DNA of 64,000 bases from Bog-756 sp963837805 (lineage in GTDB: Bacteria > Actinomycetota > Acidimicrobiia > Acidimicrobiales > RAAP-2): NCBI GenBank assembly GCA_963837805.1, contig CAWIOU010000014.1, forward strand, positions 496,001 through 560,000. Reading direction: 5' to 3'. Below are positions 54,382 through 62,881 of the stretch, one piece after another (within the stretch, counting starts at the first letter, position 1; each line of letters begins with the position of its first letter). A program made the translations under genes and the position numbers. Below the pieces are notes generated by a model, which was not told where the DNA came from, did not search any database, and saw only the letters and a program-made list of their open reading frames with translations.

Positions 54382-54690
54382 CTTCTTGGTCCCCGGGTCT
54401 CTGGATCTTGTGACAAGTTTCAGGCTGCTGTTCCGAGACGCGCTCCTGTGATGTAGTTCTCGAGCACATGGTCGATGGTCCCGAGTGCTCGACGAAGCTC
54501 GATAGGAGCTGGGGGTTTGTCCGCCTCGAGCAGAGGCCGGAGCAGGCGGCCGTGGAGCTTGGTGTAGAAGACGGCGATGCGGATCTCCTCAGGGGTGAGG
54601 ACATAGGAGTTCGTGCCCGGTGTTCGTTCGATCAGTCCGTGAAGACGGAGACGACGCAGGTAAAGATCCAGAGACCCGGGGACCAAGGAG
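54382..54690. mobile_element. Small inverted-repeat element (MITE-like or IS remnant)
   Basis: A 25-bp perfect inverted repeat bounds this segment: 54385-54409 begins CTTGGTCCCCGGGTCTCTGG, and 54663-54687 is its exact complement. The element is about 300 bp and is flanked on both sides by GCTAG (54375-54379 and 54692-54696). CTAG is a target duplicated by some IS5-family elements, though CTAG is also self-complementary. The interior encodes only a winged-helix fragment, with no transposase. Confidence 0.6.
54420..54686 (-). pseudogene. Winged-helix protein C-terminal fragment inside the inverted-repeat element
   Basis: 88 codons: LYLRRLRLHGLIERTPGTNS, then YVLTPEEIRIAVFYTKLHGR and LLRPLLEADKPPAPIELRRA. 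This is a winged-helix segment resembling the C-terminal part of a recurrent actinobacterial protein of unknown function. The apparent TTG start lies in the terminal repeat, and no N-terminal part is present, so this is probably a fragment. Confidence 0.55.
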
Positions 54691-54692
54691 AG

Positions 54693-55634
54693 CTAGCGGT
54701 AATGCGCTGGGAGTGTCCAGTACTGACCGAGCTCGAGCGACTCCGGGTACAAATCCTGAGATGCTGCCGCCGGGTAGCTCGTGATCTCACCGAAGACCAC
54801 ACGGCCATCGACATTATAGAGGTCAACTCTGACGAAGTCGGTCTCCTGTCCGAGGGTCTCGGCAATATGGACCATCCGTTCGAGGGAGTCGGGGCGAGGA
54901 GGCTCGTGATTATCACGTGGAAAGGGCAATAGCGCATGGAAGGGGGTCCAATCGGGAAGAAAGAGGTTGACCCGATGTTCGCCGAAGCGGTCCGTGTGGA
55001 CCTGGACGAGGCGAACCCGACCGTGAAAGACGAGAAACTTGTAGTCCCGTGGGATCTGCCCGTCGGAGTTCAATAGCAACTCTTCGACCATAATCCTAGG
55101 TGGGATGTTGCGATACGCCCACTCCAGCGCGACATCGGCGTAGTCAAGCGCCAGCCATGCACGACATGTCGCTACGAGTGCGTCCCAATCGAGTTCTTGT
55201 CGGGTCGTGGTGAACATTCCTGATGCAAGATGTGCTCGGCCGACAGACCGATCCGCGACGATCCAAACCAGCCCCGAGGCATGATTCGGCTTCACAACGA
55301 ACTGCTCGGGCAATTGAGCCGGATCCAAGTCCGCCGGATCCGCGACCACGGCGTACAGCTGAGGCAGCACCTCGGGTCCGATGGCATGGGCAACGTAATC
55401 ACGCACTGCGATTTTGTCCGCAAAGGTTGTCAGCAAAGGCCGACGATCCTTGACCATCTTCCACAGCAGCTTTTGGGTAAAAGTTACTGGATATCGAGTG
55501 GGCCACGATCGACGCCTGTACAAATAGAGCAAGCGGCAGCGCACTTCGAACGGCACCCGACGCGAAAGAGCAACGGTTCGGGCGCCCGTCCACATGGCCT
55601 GGCTCGAAAGCCTCATCTGCAACTCCTGGTGCAT
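54693..55634 (-). CDS. Second TupA-like ATP-grasp protein
   Basis: 313 residues; ATG at 55634 with AAGG upstream. Same family as the 45280-46275 gene: VTFTQKLLWKMVKDRRPLLT, then FADKIAVRDYVAHAIG, LPEQFVVKPNHASGLVWIVA, RDYKFLVFHGRVRLVQVHTD, FVRVDLYNVDGRVVFGEITS. The two proteins are clearly divergent in sequence, so not a recent duplication. Its 3' end abuts the inverted-repeat element. Confidence 0.86.
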   Translation of the reverse strand: MHQELQMRLSSQAMWTGARTVALSRRVPFEVRCRLLYLYRRRSWPTRYPVTFTQKLLWKMVKDRRPLLTTFADKIAVRDYVAHAIGPEVLPQLYAVVADPADLDPAQLPEQFVVKPNHASGLVWIVADRSVGRAHLASGMFTTTRQELDWDALVATCRAWLALDYADVALEWAYRNIPPRIMVEELLLNSDGQIPRDYKFLVFHGRVRLVQVHTDRFGEHRVNLFLPDWTPFHALLPFPRDNHEPPRPDSLERMVHIAETLGQETDFVRVDLYNVDGRVVFGEITSYPAAASQDLYPESLELGQYWTLPAHYR

Positions 55635-56072
55635 GCAGTCGCCTTGGCAATAGCCTGCCGATAATCCTTAGAACTAGCTGAGAATCGGCCAAGAATAACA
55701 TGACCATGACGCCCAATCAGATGCGAATATGACGCCCAATCAGTAAAGAGTCCGCCGACCGAAGCGGCATCCGATTCCGTTCGTCTCGCGCTCCGGCGAG
55801 CCATCGCTTGGAAGACGGTCAGGTGAACGGAGGGGACCGGCACCGACACCGGCCACTCCCGAAAGCTCCACTCCCCCAGTGGAGCGTCGCGATCTGGCTG
55901 GCCTGGTCGTATCATTCGTCGCCATCTCCGCCGGTAGTCCCGCGCTGATTTATGACAGAACGTCGGTCGGTTCTGTGAGACGAGGAGGTGAAGTACAAAG
56001 GCGTCCGTGCCAAATACGACGGACGCTACACATCGTAACTGGGCACTGGGACGCACTGAACCGCGACTGACG
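55635..56072. other. Intergenic with a short spaced direct repeat
   Basis: 438 bases between the TupA-like start and the methyltransferase stop. ATGACGCCCAATCAG occurs twice, at 55706-55720 and 55729-55743 (23 bp apart), upstream of the TupA-like gene, possibly a binding-site pair. No gene recognised. Confidence 0.45.
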
Positions 56073-57224
56073 TCAGCCGACGGGTCGACAGTCCATCACA
56101 GAAAAGCCTGAAACGAGCGGCGCCCAGGACACGACTCGGAGCCCGGCGGCCTGGGCGAGCATCTCGTACTCCTGGCGCGTCCGCTCGCGAGCCCCGAAGA
56201 AGACGAGCATGCGAAGATCCAAACCGGAGTCCGCTACCAGATCGTACGGTTGCTCAATCACAAGCACGCGCCCATCCGAACCGGCTGCGGCCCGACAGTG
56301 GCGCAGGATGGTCACAGCCTGCTCGTCTTTCCAGTCGTGCAAGATCCAGCTCAATAGGTAAGCATCGGCTACAGCTGGAACGCGCTGGAGAAAATCGGCC
56401 TCGACTACATCGCAGCGACTCGCAAAGCCGGCATCGTCCATGGCCTTGCGGGCCCGGAGGGCAACGTCGGCGAACTCAATGACGGTTCCCGTCATGGCGG
56501 GGAGATGGGTCAACACACTGCGCAGCAACTCGCCACTGCCTCCCCCGACATCCGCGGCACGGGATACACCAGTCCAGTCGTAATGCTGAGCGAGCACCGG
56601 ACCCACCTCTCTGGCGTGGATGTTCATATCCGCATCAAAGGACGCAGCTAGAAGCGGCTCTTTTTCCATCTGTTGCCAAAGCTCCTCGCCGTGAATATGT
56701 GCGTACGCCGGCTCACCTGTGAGCACGGAATGCATCATCCCTGCCAAGGCGGCCTCAAATCGTGGCGCCACTCCCGTAACTTGAAAGTACAAGTGTCGGC
56801 CATTTTTCTCCCCCGACCGCAACAGCTCACCTACCGCCGTCAATCCCAGGGTGGACGACGTCGGGGCTGTGAATACGCCACGATTCACCAGATGCCGCGA
56901 CAACCGACGGAAGGAATCGCTGTCCGCTCCTACGCGGAGAGCCAGTGCGTCCAAGTCTGTGATCCCAGCGGCGATCAGATCGGGAATACCAAGCGAGGCG
57001 ACCACTCGCACGGCTTGTCTCGTGACCAGGTTCCGAACGTTGATTACGTCTTCGAGCTGCTCCATCGGCAGCGAGGCGAGGAGCCTTGCACGCAGACCCT
57101 GAGTGAGCCGGACCAGAACGGCGTCCGCGAGCTTTCGACGGCCGGCTGAAGATCTCAGCAGCGCACGAACGCGCGCTGAGTCAAAGGGGATTTGACGTGA
57201 CCTCACCGACAAGGTTCCGGACAC
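56073..57224 (-). CDS. SAM-dependent O-methyltransferase (family 2 type)
   Basis: 383 residues, GTG start. An N-terminal dimerisation/winged-helix domain (~65-165: LVTRQAVRVVASLGIPDLIA, then RRLSRHLVNRGVFTAPTSST) is followed by a class I Rossmann methyltransferase. SAM site: RAADVGGGSGELLRSVLTHL. Catalytic region: AYLLSWILHDWKDEQAVTIL, with the His-Asp pair (HDW) typical of plant-type and polyketide O-methyltransferases. Probably decorates a small molecule or sugar; it sits at the edge of the polysaccharide region. Confidence 0.9.
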   Translation of the reverse strand: MSGTLSVRSRQIPFDSARVRALLRSSAGRRKLADAVLVRLTQGLRARLLASLPMEQLEDVINVRNLVTRQAVRVVASLGIPDLIAAGITDLDALALRVGADSDSFRRLSRHLVNRGVFTAPTSSTLGLTAVGELLRSGEKNGRHLYFQVTGVAPRFEAALAGMMHSVLTGEPAYAHIHGEELWQQMEKEPLLAASFDADMNIHAREVGPVLAQHYDWTGVSRAADVGGGSGELLRSVLTHLPAMTGTVIEFADVALRARKAMDDAGFASRCDVVEADFLQRVPAVADAYLLSWILHDWKDEQAVTILRHCRAAAGSDGRVLVIEQPYDLVADSGLDLRMLVFFGARERTRQEYEMLAQAAGLRVVSWAPLVSGFSVMDCRPVG

Positions 57225-57418
57225 GATTGCCTGGCTATTGGAGGACGAACCACGGATGCGTGCTGCCGCTCCCGGATCGCGTCAAGCGCTCCGGAACGAA
57301 TACCCCGTCGAAGTTGGCCGTTCATACCTCGCAATCATACGTTGCCACGTTTGGCTCGACTTACACGTCTAACCCATTCTCGGAGCAATGCAGCAAATCG
57401 CTATCGAGGAGGTGCACC

Positions 57419-57496
57419 GGTTCCTGTAGCTGGAAGGTTCCTGTAGCTGGAAATGGTCGCCGTGGGCGGAATCGTGACTGCGCACACTGCGCAGTC
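57419..57496. repeat. 17-bp tandem duplication and 9-bp palindrome beside the recombinase remnant
   Basis: GGTTCCTGTAGCTGGAA occurs twice in tandem (57419-57435, 57436-57452). Just downstream GACTGCGCA-CAC-TGCGCAGTC (57476-57496) is a perfect 9-bp inverted repeat that runs into the first codons of the recombinase fragment. Confidence 0.7.
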
Positions 57497-57790
57497 CTGT
57501 CTATCTCGGCAAGATCGCCCACGGCGGCGCCCTCCACAATGGCAAGCACGAAGCGATCGTGGACGAGAGAGTCTTCACCGGCGCGCAAAGGCTCCTGGAT
57601 AAGCGAGGGGCCGAGTCAGCCACGATCAGGCCCACGACATCCGAATACCTCCTCAGTGGGAAGCGTCATTGCCATAGCTGCGGCCGGTCCTTCGTAGGGG
57701 CAGGCGCACACGGACGCAACGGTTACTACCGATACGACATCTGCCGAAGAACCGGCCATCGATGCCATGCCGTGTGGTGCTCCTCCCGGT
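57478..57790 (+). pseudogene. Large serine recombinase remnant
   Basis: In one frame: LRSPVYLGKIAHGGALHNGK, then HEAIVDERVFTGAQRLLDKR, and YLLSGKRHCHSCGRSFVGAG, AHGRNGYYRYDICRRTGHRC. These are the Recombinase domain and the zinc beta-ribbon of large serine recombinases (phage integrase or transposon type). The catalytic N-terminal domain is absent, a stop lies just upstream, and the zinc ribbon is cut after its third cysteine region. A degraded trace of a mobile element. Confidence 0.72.
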
Positions 57791-57818
57791 TTGGATGGGA
57801 CACTGCTCGAGGTGAACG

Positions 57819-58018
57819 GTGCTCCTCAAGAGCTCCGGCGGCCTTCTGCCTCTCTCGGCTACCGACTCGTCGATCGCGGTAATCGGCGACGATGCCGGTC
57901 CGGAGGCCATCACCAGTGGCGGCGGCGCGCATGTAGTCTCGCGATACATGGTGATCCGCTCCAGGGCATCGCTGCGGCCCCCGGAAGTGGCACCACGGTC
58001 ACCTGCTCTGAGGGGTCC
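57819..58018 (+). pseudogene. GH3 beta-glucosidase fragment
   Basis: LLKSSGGLLPLSATDSSIAV, then IGDDAGPEAITSGGGAHVVS, reads like the start of the C-terminal domain of a family 3 glycoside hydrolase ('ND..LLPL....IAVIG..A...GGGSA'). The continuation PLQGIAAAPGSGTTVTCSEG is in a shifted frame. It joins directly to a fragment of a GH5 3' end. Too short and broken to be functional. Confidence 0.62.
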
Positions 58019-58155
58019 TGGACACCCTCCAGTGGACCGCAATCAGACGCATGCTATTCATCTGCAAGCTCTGATGATTGAACCAACTGGGAGCAGTGGC
58101 AGAACTGGGGCGGACTACCAAGCTCACCTGGCGCTTGTCTATTCGTCGGAACGTC
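58015..58155 (+). pseudogene. Duplicated 3' end of the GH5 gene, with nonsense codon
   Basis: Closely matches the last ~170 bases of the intact GH5 gene (59575-59743), for example the shared run CAGACGCATGCTATTCATCT. It lacks about 27 bases and carries TGA where the intact gene has TGG (after SSDD). It is joined to the GH3 fragment, so the remnant is chimeric. Confidence 0.8.
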
Positions 58156-58269
58156 GAGCGTGCAATGGAGATGGCGACGCGGGACCCAGGCGTAGCAGTG
58201 CGACACGAGCAACTGGGAGCAACCCGCCAACAGGACCTTTGAAGACTTCTCTAAAGTTCGATCGAACTG

Positions 58270-59745
58270 GTGACGATAGGTACGCTAGTGACGAGGGGCA
58301 AGATGTGGGTCGTAGCCTTAGCCGTGCTAATTCTCGTGAGTGTCCTGGGCACAACGAACATTAGCAACGAACCAAGTACGACCGCGCGTGGACGGACGAT
58401 TGGATACTTGCTCAACGGCTCCGGAGGGTGGTCGGGGAGGCACGCGAACGCCACGGCTCACTCATCCTCGAGCAATCTCGCGGGCCGGGCCGACCTATCG
58501 AGGACGGCACGGGGAACCCGCCGGACACCGCGCCGCTATACGCCCCCTGCACCCAGTGTCACGACGACGGACGATCCACCGACAACCACGACGACCGTCA
58601 GGGCCGATCCGTCGTCGGGAATCAGTGTGCGCGTCGATGGGAATAAGCTGGTCAACGGCTCTGGTCAGCAAATGCGTTTACTCGGCGTTGACGTCACCGG
58701 CACCGAATCCGCATGCATACAAGACATAGGACTTTCTGTTGGTGCCAGCAATACGCCAGCCGAGGATGCCGCGTCTGCCGCGGCCATCGCCTCGTGGCAT
58801 ATAAATGCCGTTCGAATACCGCTCAATGAGGACTGCTGGTTAGACATCAACGGAGCGCCCGCAGCGTATTCGGGGACTAGCTACCAAACGGCAATACAAA
58901 ATTGGGTCGCAGCTCTCAACGCTGACGGCATCATCACAATCCTTGACCTGCAATGGGCCGCTCCTGGGAGTTATCAGTCCAATGTCCAATGGCCGATGGC
59001 TGATGAGGACCACGCACCTGCCTTCTGGACTTCTGTGGCTACTACATTCAAGTCCGATCCGGCTGTCATTTTCGACCTGTTCAACGAACCATACATTGGG
59101 CAATCTTCGTCAGTTACCGCACCAACCAGTGGGACAGCCTCATCGCCTTGGGGATGCTGGCTTGAGGGTTGCGAAGTCACCGGGGGAAAACCTTCGAAGA
59201 CGTACCAAACGGCAGGTATGCAACAACTTGTAACCACCGTAAGAGCGACTGGAGCGACTCAACCGATCATGCTAGGTGGACTTGAGTATGCAACTGATCC
59301 CTGTGGACGAAACTACAACTGGGGTGACGATGTTGCATGTCCTGAGCTCGCCAATCTCCCGGTCGACCCACTACACCAGGTGATCATAAGTTTCCACACC
59401 TACACCACCTCAAACGACACCACGGTGGCTGATTGGAACTACAACCTGGCACAGTTTAACGCTGCCAACATCCCTATGGTCACCGGCGAACTCGGCGAGG
59501 ACGATTGCAGTACCAGCTATATCGACGTTTACATGAACTGGGCTGACAGTCATGATGAATCATACTTAGCTTGGTCATGGACGCCCTACAGCGGGCCGCA
59601 ACCAGACGCATGCTATTCATCTCCGAGCCCTGATGATTGGACCAACTGGGAGCTGTTGCAGAACTGGGGCGGAACCCCAAGCACGGTAACCCCTCAAGGG
59701 GCCGACTTCAAAGCTCACCTGGCGTTTGTCTATCCGTCGGAATAG
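58270..59745 (+). CDS. Exported GH5-family endoglucanase-like glycoside hydrolase
   Basis: 491 residues from GTG 58270 (a start at 58303 is also possible). An N-terminal helix (VVALAVLILVSVLGTTNIS), a Ser/Thr/Pro-rich linker to ~115, then a (beta/alpha)8 GH5 domain: LLGVDVTGTESACIQD, AVRIPLNEDCW, acid/base E273 in VIFDLFNEPYIG, HTY at 376-378, and nucleophile E407 in VTGELGEDDC. Asp/Cys-rich loops suggest disulphides. It would cleave beta-1,4-glucan or a related polysaccharide outside the cell. Codons are more AT-rich than in the left part of the window. A broken copy of its 3' end lies upstream. Confidence 0.87.
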   Translation: MTIGTLVTRGKMWVVALAVLILVSVLGTTNISNEPSTTARGRTIGYLLNGSGGWSGRHANATAHSSSSNLAGRADLSRTARGTRRTPRRYTPPAPSVTTTDDPPTTTTTVRADPSSGISVRVDGNKLVNGSGQQMRLLGVDVTGTESACIQDIGLSVGASNTPAEDAASAAAIASWHINAVRIPLNEDCWLDINGAPAAYSGTSYQTAIQNWVAALNADGIITILDLQWAAPGSYQSNVQWPMADEDHAPAFWTSVATTFKSDPAVIFDLFNEPYIGQSSSVTAPTSGTASSPWGCWLEGCEVTGGKPSKTYQTAGMQQLVTTVRATGATQPIMLGGLEYATDPCGRNYNWGDDVACPELANLPVDPLHQVIISFHTYTTSNDTTVADWNYNLAQFNAANIPMVTGELGEDDCSTSYIDVYMNWADSHDESYLAWSWTPYSGPQPDACYSSPSPDDWTNWELLQNWGGTPSTVTPQGADFKAHLAFVYPSE

Positions 59746-60050
59746 AGACGATCGGGTCACAACCGGGAGTCTCCCAATCAGAGACATGGGCAGCGAAGAG
59801 AAGGGGTCGACCTTCGACGCCTGGGCCAAATGGGACAGGAGTGGCCTGCATTGAGCTCATCGTCAGAGAGACCGGATGGTATCGGTGACTTCAGAGATGC
59901 GTCAGAACGGCCCGTTCACCATCCGACGCACACGTAATCATGGTCCGATCGGACGAACAGCTTCCACTCAGCGTGGGGAAGTGAAGCTCGCCAGCTCAAC
60001 CGCCTTCCGGCATTAAGCCCACCTCATGGCCACCCGCGTAGGGGCCACCA
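59746..60050. other. Convergent intergenic region, nothing recognised
   Basis: 305 bases between the GH5 stop and the stop of the large membrane protein. Only a minor palindrome, GAACGG-C-CCGTTC near 59905. No obvious bidirectional terminator. Confidence 0.45.
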
Positions 60051-62255
60051 TCAACCTACGAATTTGTACAGTCCGGAGACGCCAGACCGATAGACGGGTT
60101 TCCATTCCGGAGAGTTCGAAAAGGCATTTATAATCGCCTCATATTCTGAGGTGGTAGAGAAGCCATCAGAGACTAATTCAGCTTCAGGGGCAGCGCCCGT
60201 CATCACATAATAGTGACGCCCCGCCGACCCGCCGATTGTTCTGTTGAATGCCTCGACAGCGCCGGCGGCATTAAACTTGCCGTGCGCATCCCTGTACTTC
60301 GTTAGACGAAGAACGCGGTACCAAGAGAGTGAATACAGCCTGTACGTCAATCCGGACGGGAAATCATCACCGATCACATACACAGTCGACCCAACGGGAG
60401 CTGAGGTTTCAAACGCCTTCTCCGCGGCCAAGTCAGACGGCCTCACGGCATTCACGTAGTCCTGGGCCATGGTTCCCAACACATACCCGACCGCCACTAC
60501 TAGAACTAGAGCTACTCCTGTAGTTGTGAGTAAGCGATGACTCTTCGCCGGTTTGGTTGAAGCAGCCAGTATTGCGATCCACGGCAGGGCAAACAGACCA
60601 GTCCGCAATGGTCCGTCGTTCCCATATGAAGTCACCACGATGAGACCGAAGGCAGTTGCAGCGGCAAACGCTAATGCGAAGCTAAGTCGGTCTCGCCTCG
60701 AATATAAGGCAACGAGCGCGAGCACACCGATTGGCAGCAGCGCTCCAAATTCACCAATGCGGGTTATTTGCTCAAATATATCGTTCTGAACTCCGGGAAC
60801 AAAATTCGACGTCGGCACGGAGTTCGAGAATAGTGAACCCAACTGATCCAGACTTATATTGTGCTTGACCCACCCAAGATTCAAAGAAGCCCAAATGAGC
60901 GCGGGCACGATCGCGGCGGCGATGAACCAATTCGATTTGAGGTAGCCAAACAGTGCTAAGGCGATCAGTGCGACCGTAAGCATATAGGGAGTAATCTGAT
61001 GCGTTATCGAAATGGCGAGTAGACACGGAACGACCACCAGCCAATCTGATTTTGATGCCACCCCGCCGGCGCGTCGATTTCCGAACACGCGTGCATAGAC
61101 GATGATCGTCAAAAGATAGGCAATGTTCTGAGGGCAGAAGTAAGCCTCCTGAAACACACTTCCGGCACAAAAGAAGGCCGTCGCCAGCCAGGCGCGATGA
61201 GCTGTCAAACCCACTTGTTTTGCAAGGTCCCGGAAGGCGATTAAAACACCCAGGTCTATAACAGCAGGCCACCATCTTGCTTCTTGCAGTGGAATTGACA
61301 CGTGGGCATTACTTGAAAGCCAGCCCATCCCCGCAAATAGACCGGGCCACGCTTGATAGATGTCCAAACCGGAATTGACCGTGCCATGAACTATTATATA
61401 GTTCGTGATACCTACATTTAAAATCGTCCAGCTGAAGATTGGCCCACTGAAAATAATCACGGGGGTGCAAGTGAGAATCAGCGCCAACAGGACAACGGAA
61501 TAGGCGAATTCCAGCGTTGATAAGTGACGGCCAAGAATTATTGTGGTGACAATAGTTAGGAGGCCCAAATACCATATCGGAGACAATGAGCCGAGAAGCC
61601 CACTTGGCCCCAGATCATGATTGCGATCTTGGGCGATGGCCACGATGCAAAGTATGGCGCCGGCAGTGCTTATTGCCAGGTAGCGATGTGACGCAAAGAA
61701 GGCTACAACGGATCCTCGAGCGTCTGCGATGGCGATAGAACAAGCGCGATTCTTCCAAACACTTGCGATATGGATCGAAGCCGATACGGCGGCGGTCAAG
61801 TAGAAGAGAAAATGACCGGCGGGCCAAAGCTTCAACTCGACCAATCCAAAACCGACGAGTATGACCACGGAGACGCTCAGCCCTATTCCGGAGGTCAGGA
61901 AATCCAAGCCAGTTCGCTTCGAAAATTGCAGCAAGGCGGTACCGATGCCAAAAAAGGCATAGACAAAAACGGCTGATGCTTCTAGTGATCGAAGTGAGAA
62001 AAGTGCCCCAATTCCAGCCATCAAAACAAGGACCAGAGATAAGACCCCTACTATAAAATGCGAATAATCGAGATCTTCAGTCGGTCGCTCACTTTGGAAA
62101 GTGCCACAAGGCAAAGGAGGCGCACTCGGTGGGAGTGGCAGTGAGGGATCGAGTTCCAGGGAAGGTACGTCACACGGTGGGGAGACGATCATGCTTGATG
62201 GCAGTGAGGGATCGAGTTCCAGGGAAGGTACGTCACACGGCTGGGAGAGGATCAT
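60051..62255 (-). CDS. Large multi-pass membrane protein of the polysaccharide island
   Basis: 734 residues from ATG 62255 (713 from the duplicated ATG at 62192). About 14-16 hydrophobic helices from residue ~70 (HFIVGVLSLVLVLMAGIGAL) to ~600, then a soluble C-terminal domain (SAPVGSTVYVIGDDFPSGLT, YYVMTGAAPEAELVSDGFST, WKPVYRSGVSGLYKFVG). This plan, helices plus a short extracellular domain, is that of membrane glycosyltransferases or polymerases, but no diagnostic motif is clear to me. Base composition is visibly lower in GC than the left half of the window, suggesting acquisition. The first 42 residues are a duplicated 21-residue unit. Confidence 0.7.
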   Translation of the reverse strand: MILSQPCDVPSLELDPSLPSSMIVSPPCDVPSLELDPSLPLPPSAPPLPCGTFQSERPTEDLDYSHFIVGVLSLVLVLMAGIGALFSLRSLEASAVFVYAFFGIGTALLQFSKRTGLDFLTSGIGLSVSVVILVGFGLVELKLWPAGHFLFYLTAAVSASIHIASVWKNRACSIAIADARGSVVAFFASHRYLAISTAGAILCIVAIAQDRNHDLGPSGLLGSLSPIWYLGLLTIVTTIILGRHLSTLEFAYSVVLLALILTCTPVIIFSGPIFSWTILNVGITNYIIVHGTVNSGLDIYQAWPGLFAGMGWLSSNAHVSIPLQEARWWPAVIDLGVLIAFRDLAKQVGLTAHRAWLATAFFCAGSVFQEAYFCPQNIAYLLTIIVYARVFGNRRAGGVASKSDWLVVVPCLLAISITHQITPYMLTVALIALALFGYLKSNWFIAAAIVPALIWASLNLGWVKHNISLDQLGSLFSNSVPTSNFVPGVQNDIFEQITRIGEFGALLPIGVLALVALYSRRDRLSFALAFAAATAFGLIVVTSYGNDGPLRTGLFALPWIAILAASTKPAKSHRLLTTTGVALVLVVAVGYVLGTMAQDYVNAVRPSDLAAEKAFETSAPVGSTVYVIGDDFPSGLTYRLYSLSWYRVLRLTKYRDAHGKFNAAGAVEAFNRTIGGSAGRHYYVMTGAAPEAELVSDGFSTTSEYEAIINAFSNSPEWKPVYRSGVSGLYKFVG

Positions 62256-62256
62256 G
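62137..62256. repeat. 57-bp direct repeat duplicating the 5' end of the membrane-protein gene
   Basis: 62137-62193 and 62200-62256 are near-identical and 63 bp apart, an exact multiple of three. Each copy ends with an ATG on the minus strand, so the protein reads CDVPSLELDPSLP twice and has two equivalent start codons. Confidence 0.88.
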
Positions 62257-62369
62257 CGCGCCCCGTTGCTGTCGTGGAAGAGCAGCGGGTGGGAAATAGC
62301 GCCATACGATTCCGTACATGCGCCGTGCATACCCGGAGCCCCTCGTCGCCTCTGCGCGCCGTGTGTGTT

Positions 62370-62881
62370 GACCTCCAGCGGTCGAAAGACGTGGCGGTAC
62401 CCTGCGGCTCACCATCTCCTCGGTTGATCGGGGCGGCTGAATCTCTACGAAATATTCGGGCCGCCACTGGATGAAGGACGCGATCCAAGGTTCGAGCCAT
62501 TGCGGTGGGCGCGGTTCCATGGGAACGGGGTGGGAGTTGAAAGGTATACGCGGCTGCGCCTGATGCCGGCAAACGCGCCCAAGCGTGAAGGCTATGCGCA
62601 GGAACGATGTGAAAAGTGTCTGCATCTCGGCGGAGATATCGTTTCACTAGTGGTGCGACCGGAAACCAATCACTTCGAGCCCAATCCGGGATCCGTGGAA
62701 TTGTAGGACCCTGCTTGAGCGTGTCGATTCCGGGATTCGGATCATCGTGGGCGACTTGAGTAATGATAGGAACATCGCAGGCAAGCCGGGCGAGGCCTCT
62801 TGCAAAGCGATGAACATGCACTTCGACACCGACGACACATGGGGGAGAATCGGGAGTAACAGGTGCCACGCTAAGGTCCAT
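62370..62881 (-). pseudogene. Truncated and frameshifted GT4 glycosyltransferase
   Basis: The N-terminal half of a GT4 enzyme is readable: VEVHVHRFARGLARLACDVP, ITQVAHDDPNPGIDTL, IPDWARSDWFPVAPLVKRYL, AMARTLDRVLHPVAARIFRR. A local double shift scrambles the conserved 'FTPHYHG' region to FQLPPRSHG. After the RR the frame breaks and the whole donor-binding half is missing. It resembles the intact GT4 at 48903-49985. The adjacent membrane-protein gene begins where the GT4 would have continued. Confidence 0.7.
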
